Under the pieces are notes generated by a model, which worked only from the letters and a program-made list of their open reading frames with translations, ran no database searches and was not told where the DNA came from. Below, piece after piece: positions 53,501-63,470 of a DNA stretch of 64,000 bases. Origin of the DNA: Aedes albopictus (taxonomy: Eukaryota > Arthropoda > Insecta > Diptera > Culicidae); assembly GCF_035046485.1 (NCBI RefSeq), contig NC_085137.1, positions 251,866,733 through 251,930,732 of the forward strand, given 5' to 3'. Within the stretch, counting starts at the first letter, position 1, and each line of letters opens with the position of its first letter. Position numbers and translations under genes: made by a program.

Positions 53501-56500
53501 TCCCCCGCAGTCTTTGCAGTACGAAGAGATGGCACGCAGATACGATTACCTCAAAGGTCTTCCCGTAGACAGTTATCCTACCGCTACACCCCGTATTCTG
53601 ATCGGTGTGGACAACGCTAAATTGCTGCTGACTTTGAAGAAGCGAGAAGGGAAGTACTTCGAACCAGTTGCAGCAAAAACAAGGCTAGGTTGGACCATCT
53701 ACGGCAAAGCAGAAGGACTTTCGAGCACACCAGAACATCGTATTCTGCACATTTGCGCTCGCTCATCCGACGAACAGCTACATGACGCAGTGAAAAACTT
53801 CTTCTCCATCGAAAACGTTGGTGTGGCGCTAGTTCCACAAATCGAAGCTGAAGAAGATCGGCGATCACGTGAGATTCTCGAGCAAACAACTATCCGGACA
53901 TCATCTGGGCGGTTCCAAACAGGACTACTCTGGAAGTTCGACTGCATTGAGTTTCCTGAAAGCCGGTTAATGGCTGAAAAGCGACTGACTTGCTTGGAGC
54001 GGAGTTTGTGCAAGAAACCGGAGCTGTACGCAAATGTCCGACAGCAGATCCTCGATTATCAGTCGAAGGGCTACGCCCATAAGCTTACGGATGAAGAGGC
54101 CAGCCGCAGTGACCCCAGAAGAGTCTGGTACTTACCGTTAGGAGTGGTTCAGAACCCGAACAAGCCCGGAAAAGTCCGGGTTGTGTGGGACGCTGCGGCG
54201 AAAACCAGTGGCGTATCATTGAACTCCATGCTACTGAAGGGGCCGGATCTACTCACTTCGCTGCCATCCGTGCTATTCCGTTTCCGTCAGCGAGAGGTTG
54301 CCATTACGGGTGACATAAAGGAAATGTTCCACCAGATATTGATTCGACCGGAGGACCGACAAGCTCAGCGTTTCTTGTGGCGGGACAGTTCCAGGGAACC
54401 CATGCAGGAATATGTGATGGATGTTGCAACGTTTGGGTCAACATGTTCGCCATGCTCTGCCCAGTACGTGAAGAATAGAAACGCCGAAGAGTGGAAGCAG
54501 GTATACCCGGACGCGGTTGCAGCTATTGTGGAGAACACCTACGTAGATGACTACGCCAACAGTTCGGATTCCGTTGAGGAAGCGGCTCGTATAGCGCTCG
54601 AGGTGAAGGAGGTTCACGCAAGTGCTGGTTTCGAGATCCGAAATTGGTTGTCAAGTTCTAAACAAGTTCTTCGACGGGTCGGGGAAGAAGCATCACAAGT
54701 ATCAAAGAGCTTCATTGCAGAAAAGTCCACCGGCTCCGAACGAGTACTAGGAATGACGTGGTTACCAGAACCAGACGAATTCACGTTCACTCTCAAACTA
54801 CGTGATGAAGTTTTTCAACTGTTGGCGGAGGAATTCATTCCGACAAAGCGTCAAGTGCTAAGAGTGGTAATGAGCATCTTCGATCCTCTCGGGCTTGTTG
54901 CAGCGTTTGTGGTGCACGGAAAATGTTTAATCCAGGACATTTGGAGAGCAAAGGTGAACTGGGACGAGCAAATTCCAGAAGAATTGGTCAGCAAGTGGCG
55001 GCGTTGGGTGGATGTGCTGCAAAACCTTAACCAGGTGAAGATTCCACGCTGCTATTTCCCTGGATACGATCCCCGCAGTTTGGAGTGCTTAGAACTGCAC
55101 GTTTTCGTCGACGCAAGTGAGGAAGCGTACGCGTGCACCGCTTATTTCCGGATTGTCGATCGAGGACAGATACGATGCGCTCTCGTGTCTGCCAAAACAA
55201 AGGTAGCTCCTCTAAATCCAATGTCGGTGCCTCGCCTGGAATTGCAGGCCGCAGTTATCGGTGTCCGATTAATGAAGGCGGTACAGGACAACCACTCACT
55301 CCCAATAAATCGTCGTGTGATATGGGGTGACTCAAAGACAGTGCAGTCCTGGCTTCGTTCGGACCAGCGGAAATACCGCCAATTCGTAGCTTTCAGAGTC
55401 AGCGAAATTCTTAGCGAGACGAGTCTGGAAGAATGGCGATGGGTCCCAACACGGAGTAACGTAGCAGATGAAGCAACGAAGTGGGGTAAAGGACCTAGCT
55501 TCCACTCCGACAGCCGATGGTTTACAGGTCCGGAATTCCTTTATGAGGATGAATCAGGGTGGCCAGAACAGGAATATTCGCCACCAAACACCCAAGAAGA
55601 AATTCGACCAATCCACGCTCACCATCGTGCATCTTTGGAACCAGTATTTGACTATCAACGCTTCTCCAAATATCAACGACTGCTACGAACGGTAGGATAC
55701 GTACTGCGCTTCATCGATCGTTGTCGTCGAAAGCATGCAACCGAATCTTCCGATACTGGACTGTCAAGAAAGGAACTGTTGAAGGCTGAACTCGTGCTGT
55801 GGCGGCTGGTGCAGAACGAAGAATATCCCGAAGAAGTGTTGACGATACTCAAAAACAAGGAACGACTGCCAGGAGAAGTCAGAAGGTTGATGAAAAGTAG
55901 CCCGTTACGCAAGCTGACAGTTTTTCTCGACGATAACGGTGTTCTGCGTATCGAAGGACGGATTGAGGCAGCAAAATTGATTTCATACGAATCCAAGTAT
56001 CCTGTGGTGCTCCCAAAGCAGCACCACGTTACTCGGCTGCTCGTCGAACATTTTCATCGGCGGTACGCACACGGTTACGGAGAAACTGTGATCAACGAGC
56101 TTCGACAGATCTTCCACATTCCCAGTTTAAGAACCCTTGTCCGGCAGATAGCCAAGCGTTGCTCATGGTGTACCGTGTATCGTGCTGCACCTCGGACCCC
56201 GCGAATGGCACCTCTTACAGCTGCGAGAGTGACCCCGTACGTGCGGCCATTCACATATATTGGCATCGACTACTGTGGGCCTTTTCTGATTCGCATCGGT
56301 CGCAGTAACGTGAAGAGATGGGTGGTATTGATTACCTGCCTAACTATACGGGCCGTCCATCTGGAGGTTGCCTGCAGCATGTCTAGCGAGTCGTGCAAGT
56401 TGGCGATTAGGCGGTTTGTCGCGAGGAGAGGAGCACCGCAGGAGATCTATAGTGACCAAGGCACGAATTTCGTTGGAGCTAGCAGGGAGTTACGGGAAGA

Positions 56501-57197
56501 AATAGCAGCGTTGAACCACACATTAGCCGGAACATTTACAAACCGAGACACCCAGTGGCGTTTCAACCCTCCAGCTGCGCCCCATATGGGTGGAGTGTGG
56601 GAGCGTATGGTACGGACGGTGAAAACTTTGTTGCGGACGTTATCAACCAGCAGAACACCGGATGAGGAGACGTTCCAGACCCTATTAACCGAAGTGGAAG
56701 GTATTATCAACTCTCGGCCCTTGACATTCGTGCCGTTGGGATCTGAAGACGATGAAGCTCTTACGCCGAACCACTTCCTACTGTTGAGCTCCAACGGTGT
56801 AGTTCAACCACCACAGGAACCGGTAGCGGATGGCGGACGAACACTAAGGACTAATTGGAACCAAATACGGATCATGCTGGATCAGTTCTGGATTAAATGG
56901 ATCAAGGGTTACTTGCCCACGATATGTCGCCGCTCCAAGTGGTTCGACGATACCAAGCCGGTAGAAATTGGAGATTTGGTGGTGGTTGTCGAAGAAGGTG
57001 TTCGGAACAGCTGGACTCGTGGAAAGGTAGTCAAGGAGTATCCCGGTAACGATGGCAGAATTAGGAAGGTGGACGTGCAAACTACGAATGGAGTGTTGCA
57101 GCGGCCGGTTACCAAAGTAGCTGTGCTGGACGTGGCTGTGGGTGGTATAGCTGAAGAAGGCCAGCAGCAATACGGGTCGGGGAATGTGCGCGAGTAA
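50568..57197 (+). CDS. BEL/Pao Gag-Pol polyprotein with N-terminal PHD finger
   Basis: Start chosen at ATG 50568 (MSGSNRTTSKRRG), the first ATG after the LTR; the frame is open into the LTR but from a GTG. The 2209 residues contain: a PHD-type zinc finger (~28-75; CPSCDRPDVADKWMVQCDLC, then ERWFHFSC); a coiled coil (~95-160); a Gag domain (~558-708; LPEFTGDPIDWPLF); a zinc knuckle CLLCKKDGHKVREC (~783) and a second Cys-His cluster (~817-845); protease LDDGSSYTL (~908); RT with YVDDY at 1325; RNase H (HVFVDASEEAYA, WGDSKTVQSW); H2C2 zinc domain; and integrase D1901, D1963, E2012. The stop lies 11 bases inside the 3' LTR. The PHD finger is unusual for Gag and could bind histone tails (inference). 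Confidence 0.93.
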   Translation: MSGSNRTTSKRRGVVRQLTDEECSVAARCPSCDRPDVADKWMVQCDLCERWFHFSCARVDESVRDRSFACVTCALRHGLESTRSTASSTNSARRRLELLRLEEEKELQEKLLAEQVEEEAALQKKMIEEERERRQRIMQGRLEIAKRYLSKKYEVLQEEERSQDGGSRKSRSSTRSVLADVEKWVNNQDLAMAAGPGTSHIPVSATLIPEVDPRTTAASSTGGALPKVSAQVGIPSQSGLASRAFDRNEISSWGVLVPRSGQHPANSVQNLPSSQPTTSSTPQQVRQIPHTTNHSAVISPPTTTQHDGPMVFDMDISPSHSGDKSRADLEQEIRDLKQQLASIHQTSSQRHSFPTAISSSELDAVTSSISITTSADMSNVQALLRTDRELGRQADYPFSYPVRTQAPNVSIPQGFVAQGNILNTVVNSNSLPHRGSMVSSNAVELGIPNYAGGCFYPVVSASQSSRQHEPSSVPPIRHSAFPSGAPTGHSLGQYAPNQPNLLNQYPTFSVSAPSFPFVASVSSVPNPIVTPLPSSRTARDLPVPAYGPSSQQIAARHVVPKELPEFTGDPIDWPLFVSSYNNSTRMCGYSDDENLMRLQRCLKGNAKEAVRGHLYHPSSVPQVMSTLETLYGRPELIVKCLMNKVYSTPAPKADKLESLISFGLVVQNLCSQLQSMGMDAHLSNPSLLQELVDKLPANIKLDWALYQRQIPVADLRTFSAYMTTILSAASNVTLYAEPVRKQEKLKGKEKGFVNAHTSEPERKVQRDVKTEDAGASEVRQPKPCLLCKKDGHKVRECNSFKSLSLENRWKTAQQLSLCRRCLIPHGKWPCKATVCGVSNCEARHHKLLHPGNPQAPTIEAVSSARSQVTPTTSATVNVHRQLPCPVLFRILPVTLYGKKKSVTTLAFLDDGSSYTLMEKELADELGVEGEAEPLCLQWTGSIKRIEKDSQNVQLGISAAGNSQQHTLEYVRTVESLDLPPQSLQYEEMARRYDYLKGLPVDSYPTATPRILIGVDNAKLLLTLKKREGKYFEPVAAKTRLGWTIYGKAEGLSSTPEHRILHICARSSDEQLHDAVKNFFSIENVGVALVPQIEAEEDRRSREILEQTTIRTSSGRFQTGLLWKFDCIEFPESRLMAEKRLTCLERSLCKKPELYANVRQQILDYQSKGYAHKLTDEEASRSDPRRVWYLPLGVVQNPNKPGKVRVVWDAAAKTSGVSLNSMLLKGPDLLTSLPSVLFRFRQREVAITGDIKEMFHQILIRPEDRQAQRFLWRDSSREPMQEYVMDVATFGSTCSPCSAQYVKNRNAEEWKQVYPDAVAAIVENTYVDDYANSSDSVEEAARIALEVKEVHASAGFEIRNWLSSSKQVLRRVGEEASQVSKSFIAEKSTGSERVLGMTWLPEPDEFTFTLKLRDEVFQLLAEEFIPTKRQVLRVVMSIFDPLGLVAAFVVHGKCLIQDIWRAKVNWDEQIPEELVSKWRRWVDVLQNLNQVKIPRCYFPGYDPRSLECLELHVFVDASEEAYACTAYFRIVDRGQIRCALVSAKTKVAPLNPMSVPRLELQAAVIGVRLMKAVQDNHSLPINRRVIWGDSKTVQSWLRSDQRKYRQFVAFRVSEILSETSLEEWRWVPTRSNVADEATKWGKGPSFHSDSRWFTGPEFLYEDESGWPEQEYSPPNTQEEIRPIHAHHRASLEPVFDYQRFSKYQRLLRTVGYVLRFIDRCRRKHATESSDTGLSRKELLKAELVLWRLVQNEEYPEEVLTILKNKERLPGEVRRLMKSSPLRKLTVFLDDNGVLRIEGRIEAAKLISYESKYPVVLPKQHHVTRLLVEHFHRRYAHGYGETVINELRQIFHIPSLRTLVRQIAKRCSWCTVYRAAPRTPRMAPLTAARVTPYVRPFTYIGIDYCGPFLIRIGRSNVKRWVVLITCLTIRAVHLEVACSMSSESCKLAIRRFVARRGAPQEIYSDQGTNFVGASRELREEIAALNHTLAGTFTNRDTQWRFNPPAAPHMGGVWERMVRTVKTLLRTLSTSRTPDEETFQTLLTEVEGIINSRPLTFVPLGSEDDEALTPNHFLLLSSNGVVQPPQEPVADGGRTLRTNWNQIRIMLDQFWIKWIKGYLPTICRRSKWFDDTKPVEIGDLVVVVEEGVRNSWTRGKVVKEYPGNDGRIRKVDVQTTNGVLQRPVTKVAVLDVAVGGIAEEGQQQYGSGNVRE

Positions 57198-57679
57198 GCC
57201 CACCGTGCACACTACAACTACTCCGATCAATCAAGTGGATTACCTTCCATATTCGCTACGGCCTATGTAGCTGACAACGGTAGGTGATCAAAACAAAACG
57301 ACGATCAGAAACGAATTGAATTGCACCGTGATTTGGCAGAAATTATCTTTATTGTAAAATACGTTTTTTCTCGCATTTATTGAATTCGATTCAGAGTAAG
57401 TACTTAAGAACTACACCTAGTTTATAATTGTAATAAAAATAACTTAAACTACTTATTACCTTAACAGCTTAAACCAATATCTAAAAAACTATTGCGGACA
57501 GACAGACAGTTAGGGAAACAGATTAAAAGGAACTATAAACGTAAGTAATTATTGAAATAATGCGTAAAATATGTTCAAAGCTTATTGAAATACACTTCCG
57601 CAGCTTAAAGCATTATCCCAGAAATACCGGGTGTGCTAAAAGGCGTCCGAAAATCCTTTCTGTCCCGTCCACCGCAACA
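57185..57679 (+). repeat. 3' LTR of BEL/Pao element
   Basis: Same as the 5' LTR but for one base at offset 291. The polyprotein stop codon (57195-57197) is inside it. Confidence 0.95.
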
Positions 57680-57800
57680 GGAGCACAGCGGACTACGTGG
57701 GTTGATCAGGTTGTGAGTTATTTGGCGAGTGTAGGAAGTTCCCGAGGTTGGAGAAAAAGTAGCGGCGAATCGAATTGTGTTGCATATTATCGTGGACTCA
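57680..57800 (+). pseudogene. RTE-like LINE 3' fragment, right part
   Basis: GAQRTTWVDQVVSYLASVGS and SRGWRK continue the LINE protein (compare GAQRARWADQVERDLAS at 11473) broken by the BEL/Pao insertion. Confidence 0.8.
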
Positions 57801-58850
57801 ATCTTATCAGACTCAATCTTTTAAGAACCTTCTCAAAGCTTTGAATTTTTGATTGTTCATTAATTACGAGATTGATTAACAGTTCATTTGAGTCCCGGCG
57901 TACAATTTTAAATTCAATTAAAATAGTTTGAGGGTTTTATATATTTTGGGAAATTGATGAGATCTTAAAATATTGATTGGTTGGTTAATATATTCACTAA
58001 AACGAATGATAAATTAGTCAATATTAAGGATGACTTCAATGAGAACCTTTGCAAATAGACCAACAATTGATGATCGAGTGGCTCATTTAAACTTTACAAC
58101 TTTTTTTGTACACATAACAAAATATTTTGGTAAAACTACCAGTCGATGAAATTCTACATTGTCCCCGTACAAAAATGGCTCAATTTTTATGTGCACGAAT
58201 CCACGAGTGCACAGACTCTGATACAGGAAAAAAGCTAACTCCGAGAATTGGACGCGAAGAGCGTTTACCCGACGAGAAAAGGGCTACAAGCTACAACAAG
58301 AACATAAACCTTGTCATTTACAGATGAAATCCCCTTTTGACGTTGCCATTGTTGACAGAGTACCACCTAGCAGCAGCAGCAGCAGCAGCAACAGTAGTAG
58401 CAGTCAGTGGAGAAAGGGAAGAAAAATTGATACAATTATTAATACAGCCCCAGCGAGCAGCGCCGTCATTTAGAGCGTTTTGTTGGAAGCTATGGATGTT
58501 TGGTAGCTCACGACGGCAATGACCGCGTCTAGCCGGATAGTTTTGCAGAAGTTTTCACTGTTTTCCGCTTTGTTTTGAATAATGAATATGATAGATTCCT
58601 GTAGGGCCCTCTTATTATAAAATTAAAACTTAGACAGGGATACATAGTGATTTACTATATTTTTGTCTTTCTCGAACACCAAAGTGTACAGAAAGGCTAT
58701 TTGTTCACTCAAAAAACGAACTTTCGATAGAAGGCTCGGAGTGTCGAGTCACATTTACCAATCAACTAAGTTTGACGAATAGAGATGATGTCTGTATGTG
58801 TATGTATGTATGTATGTCTGTGCGCAAAAAAAAAAGTTCACTCACTTTTA
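57801..58850. other. Sequence without recognised gene; CAG and TGTA microsatellites
   Basis: A CAG tract (58369-58392) and a TGTA tract (58793-58820) are the only clear features. Confidence 0.5.
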
Positions 58851-59045
58851 AGGCATTTCCCATCGACCGATTTTACAGATTACCGAGTCGAACCGGAATC
58901 TTACCGCATTATTTGCTATTGAAAATGGAGCGGATCGGTCCAGCCGTTCCGGAGCTATGACCGCTTTAGTGATCCGGACCAGCACAGGTAGTACTGGTCG
59001 TATGTAAAGCTGAACCAAGCTCCATCATGCGACACATCAAACTGC
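58851..59045. repeat. Diverged unit related to the 8.5 kb satellite
   Basis: GATCGGTCCAGCCGTTCCGG and ATGCGACACATCAAACTGCG parallel the unit at 8570-8690. Confidence 0.6.
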
Positions 59046-59050
59046 GCAGA

Positions 59051-59240
59051 ATTTTGTAACCTTAAGCATGGTTGCCGAGTATTATTCGAAAATCATCAAT
59101 GTAAAACACAAACCACGATGTCAACTTGTCGACCAAAAATTCAAGATTTTGTAACCTTAAGCATGGTTGCCGAGTATTATTCGAAAATCATCAATGTAAA
59201 ACACAAACCACGATGTCAACTTGTCGACCAAAAATTCAAG
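59051..59240. repeat. Perfect 95 bp tandem duplication
   Basis: ATTTTGTAACCTTAAGCATG... at 59051-59145 is repeated without change at 59146-59240. Confidence 0.95.
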
Positions 59241-60300
59241 ATGGTGACCTAAAATCGAACATGGCGGCCCACAAATGGAAGAGGCGGCTATCCCAACAAA
59301 CATTTTTGCTGTATAAGAGATGAAAAAACAACTCTAAAGCAAACTTTAGCTTAAGAAACTGTTATTTAGCTACTTCTGTTTTCTGGGGTTTTAAGGAGTT
59401 TAGGGCTCTAAAATCATGCAATATTGATATATTTGGTATAAATAAGATGTCCAGAGTCCAAAAATGTCAACCAAAATATCCTAGATGATGACCCAAAATT
59501 CAAGATGGCGGTTTCAATAAGAAGTTTTACAATCTAAAACAATGCAATTTGGGTATTTTAATAGAAAGATGTCCAGAGTTCAAAAATGGCTTCAAAAATT
59601 CAAATTTTGAGGAATTTTAGATTCTGAAACCATGTAATATGGGTGGGTATATTTGGCATGAGGACCAAAGCATCTATGAATGAAGCCCAAAATTCAAGAT
59701 GATAACAGTTTTAAGGAGTTTTGGACTCTAACATCATGCAGTGTGGGATACTTTGGAGTTGGGGAAACGTAAAGAGTGGTGACCAGAGTATCCAAGATGG
59801 CGGCCAAAATATCCAAAACGGTGGCTGTTTTGAGGTATTTTAGGCTCTAATACTATCTAATATGGGTACACAGTAATGATCCGATTTTATCATTGTCTTT
59901 GCACGACAGACTTCAATTACCGAATAATTTTCTTACATTTGAAGATAACTCTCCCTACTCTTCTTCAAGATGAATATTCAAAGCGCGTTTTGCAGCAATA
60001 AAAGTATTGAAAACGCGCGGAGATATTGTTCAATGTTTAAAAACATTTTTGAAAAGTTTTCCCCCACACCAAAGGACTACTCGTAGAGTGAGTCCCCTGG
60101 TAGTGGACGCAACTATCTCAGCTCTTTTCTGGCAACACTAAAACAAAAACTTAATATGAAATTGAAACGAGCTGAGAAAAAAAAAACAACAAAATGCTAA
60201 GTATAAATAACTAAATATAAAGATAACTATCTATATAAGTTCAAAAGCTATGATAAAAAAAATCCAAGATATTAGCTCAAAATTCAAGATAGCGGTGCAC
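59241..60300. repeat. Degenerate ~110 bp repeat with AAGATGGCGG motif
   Basis: The words CAAAATTCAAGATGGCGG and TTTTAAGGAGTTT...GGCTCTAA recur about every 100-120 bp in at least five weakly similar units. Confidence 0.6.
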
Positions 60301-60617
60301 AATTTGATATTACGAATCAAATGTAGGTATCTATATTGCATGAATTTGAAAAACAGCTGACTTTTTATATTCTCGTGTTGAAGTCTAGTGAACAAAGATC
60401 CCAAGTAACAATCAGCATGCCTTGAAAGTTTATTCATGTTTTATCCTGGTTTTATACGAGCATGTGAAAAAGCTAGTTGTTCTATATTAGTTTTATGTGG
60501 TAGTTTTTTACTTTGCACCTTTGGCATTCCATAAAACTATCATATAACTTCTGCTATAAACATCTTCAGTTAAAGACAAGCAAGTAGTCATGGATTGGTT
60601 TTATCACTTATTATATA

Positions 60618-62735
60618 CAGTCGAGTCTCTTACTAAACGAATTCCTATTAAACGGACTCCTATTAAACGAACTCCTACTAGACAGGGGTGAGCGTTATAG
60701 GAGACTAAGAGCTTATGGGATTTCGGCATTTTGGGGGTGTGGCCTATTATCTCGGGTGTGTTAAGAGTTAACGCAATAATTTCTTCGGCAAAGTTTTAGG
60801 GCTTGATAAGATCTACCATTTAGAACTTTGGTTTATATGATTAGTTGGCAATTTGGCCGCTAGAGGGACCATCAACAATCTGATGCTAAATTGCACTACG
60901 GGAACCATATCAGGTTGTCAAGCAAACGTTACGATATGCGACAGCTCAAGAACCTGATAATTTGGAAGGTTAGTGTCTTCGGGAAAGTTGTTGGGTACGC
61001 TAATAACTTACTGACGATGAGTTGCGAAGTTCGAAATTCCTCCACTGGGCGGCGCTAGTGAGCAACTAAAATTCCAAAACCTCATATCTCAGAATCCCGA
61101 TAACTTAGGAAGATGGTGTCTTCGGCAAAGTTGATCAGTATGACATAAACTTACATTAAAATTAACACTTGTTTCGCAATTCTGCCACTAGGCGGCGCTA
61201 GTGAACATGCAAATTTTAGAAATCTCATAGCTCAGAATCCTGATAACTTAGAAAGTTGGTGTCTTCGGCAAAGTTGATCAGTATAACATAAACTTACATA
61301 AAAATAAACACTTGTTTTGCAATTCTGCCACTAGGCGGCGTTTACCGGGTTTTTTCGTCTTTTTTCGATTTTTTTGGCGGTTTTTCGGCTTGGCAAAACT
61401 AGTGTCGCTCCCCCCGATAACTTAGAAAGTTGGTGTCTTCGGAAAAGTTAATCAGAATGACAAGAACTTACATATAAATAAACACTTGGTTCAAAATTCT
61501 GCCACTAGGCGGCGTTTACTGCTTTTTTTCGTATTTTTCCGCCTTTTATGGGGGTTTTCGGCTCAGCAAAACTAGTGTCGCTCCCCCCGATAACTTAGAA
61601 AGATGGTGTCTTTGGCAAAGTTGATCAGAATGACATAAACTTACATAAAAATAAACAATTGTTCGCAATTCTGCCACTAGGCGATGCTAGTGAACATACA
61701 AATTTTAGAAATCTCAAAGCTCAGAATCCTGATAACTTAGAAAGTTGGTGTCTTTGGGAAAGTTGATCAGAGTGACATAAACTTACATAAAAATAAACAC
61801 ATGTTTCGCAATTCTGCCACTAGGCGGCGCTAGTGAACATGCAAAGCCGAAAAACCGCCAAAAAAGTCGAAAAAAGACGAAAAAACCCGGTAAACGCCGC
61901 CTAGTGGCAGAATTGCGAAACAAATGTTTATTTTTATGTAAGTTTATGTCATACTGATCAACTTTGCCGAAAACACCAACTTCCTAAGTTATCAGAATTC
62001 TGAGCTATGAGATTTCTAAAATTTACAAGTTCACTAGCGCCTCCTAGTGGCAGAATTTTGAAACAAGTGTTTATTTTTATGTAAGTTTATGTCATACTGA
62101 TCAACTTTGCCGAAGACACCAACTTTCAAAGTTATCAGGATTCTGAGCTATGAGATTTCTAAAATTTGCAAGTTTATTAGCGCCGCCTAGTGGCAGAATT
62201 GCGAAACAAGTGTTTATTTTTATGTAAGTTCATGTCATACTGATCAACTTTGCCGAAGACACCATCTTCCTAAGTTATCGGGATTCTGAGATATGAGGTT
62301 TTGAAATTTTACTTGCTCACTAGCGCCGCCCAGTGGAGGAATTTCGAACTTCGCAACTCATTGTCAGTAAGTTATTGGCGTACCCAACAACTTTCCCGAA
62401 GACACTATCCTTCCAAATTATCAGGGTCTTGAGCTGTCGCATATCGTAACGTTTGCTTGACAACCTGATATGGTTCCCGTAGTGCAATTTAGCATCAGAT
62501 TGTTGATGGTCCCTCTAGCGGCCAAATTGCCAACTAATCATATGAACCAAAGTTCTAAATGGAAGATCTTCTCAAGCCCTAAAACTTTGCCGAAGAAAGT
62601 ATTGCGTTAACTCTTAACACACTCGAGATAATAGGCCACACCCCCAAAATGCCGAAATCCCATAAGCTCTTAGTCTCCTATTAAGCGGATTCCTATTGCG
62701 CCCCCCGACCAGTGATCTTATAAGAGTCTCGACTG
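60618..62735. mobile_element. 2.1 kb pogo-like foldback element built of tandem repeats
   Basis: CAGTCGAGTCTCTTACTAAA and the reverse complement of the right end (CAGTCGAGACTCTTATAAG) are the ends, with TA at 60616-60617 and 62736-62737. The arms (left 60618 to ~61400, right ~61836 to 62735) are inverted copies. Each arm contains ~140 bp tandem units with TTGATCAGTATGACATAAAC and CTGCCACTAGGCGGCG. No transposase is encoded. The terminal sequence is like that of pogo/Tigger elements (recalled). Confidence 0.8.
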
Positions 62736-62737
62736 TA

Positions 62738-63133
62738 CCATTTCAATAAAATTTTCATTTGCGGTTGTTGTCGGAGAGATTTTTTTTGTAAACAAACACA
62801 CAAAACTGTGAGGCAATGCATAAAACCAACAAAAGATTTCGTGACCGTAACATAGACCAAAAATAATGTGATAAAACCGCTAGTTCTGTCATGAGCTCAG
62901 ATATGACCACCTCAGGAGGGTTAGTCCTATTGGAGGAATCATCAGGAACACAGAGTTTTATCAGAAAAATATGTCGCCTAGCCGGGATAATTTATGTTAA
63001 TACAGAAAAATCATTATTAAATATTATGATTTTACGTACAGCTTGAGATCAAACTTAACGATTCAACACGTTTCCGTCATGCTTATTTTCAAAAAAAATA
63101 AATAAGGGGGATTCACTTAACAGCGTAAACTGA
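62738..63133. other. Sequence without recognised feature
   Basis: AT-rich; nothing supported. Confidence 0.4.
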
Positions 63134-63256
63134 TTGAACTTCCGTAACTCGCGCGGTTGACTACCTGCGTCAGCACCACGCTAATGTTGAATACAAAAAG
63201 CGAGATTTTTTCAACGTGTTGTACAAAATACAACAGCGCGATCGCTCGAGGGTTAA
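63134..63256. mobile_element. piggyBac-like TTAA MITE (123 bp), diverged
   Basis: The right end GCGCGATCGCTCGAGGGTTAA and left TTGAACTTCCGTAACTCGCG pair imperfectly. The hairpin GTTGTA-CAAAA-TACAAC (63218-63234) has the same arms as in the 25.7 kb copy. The left TTAA is mutated to TTGA. Confidence 0.6.
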
Positions 63257-63395
63257 GCAATCTGAATTCCAGATCGACGTCTTTCCAATTGATGACTGTA
63301 TAAAAAACCAAGCATAATTTATTCTGAAGATCAAACATTAGTGAGAAATAAACAAAACAAATGTTTGACAAGTCAGAAGACGGTTTTATTTAAAA

Positions 63396-63470
63396 TTATT
63401 ATTATTATTAGCTTTATTAGGGAGATTTTCAGCCCGAGGCTGGTTCATCTCCAAATGAATAGGAAAAATC
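63396..63470 (-). mobile_element. LINE 3' end fragment with (TAA)n tail
   Basis: In minus orientation it reads GAGATGAACCAGCCTCGGGC, TGAAAATCTCCCTAATAAAG and then TAA repeats. This 3' end is shared by mosquito LINEs (recalled) and by the SINE at 26319. The sequence further right to 64000 may belong to the same element and holds two similar ~30 bp segments (near 63743 and 63889), but no gene could be identified. Confidence 0.6.

Larger units (their letters stand above)
50028..57684 (+). mobile_element. Complete, apparently intact BEL/Pao LTR retrotransposon
   Basis: LTRs 50033-50527 and 57185-57679 (495 bp each, TG...CA) with one difference seen (T at 50324, A at 57476). A 5 bp duplication, GGAGC (50028-50032, 57680-57684), matches BEL/Pao habit. 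One uninterrupted frame of 2209 codons encodes Gag and Pol. No clear primer-binding site follows the 5' LTR. It sits inside an RTE-like LINE fragment, antisense to the semaphorin gene. Confidence 0.93.
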
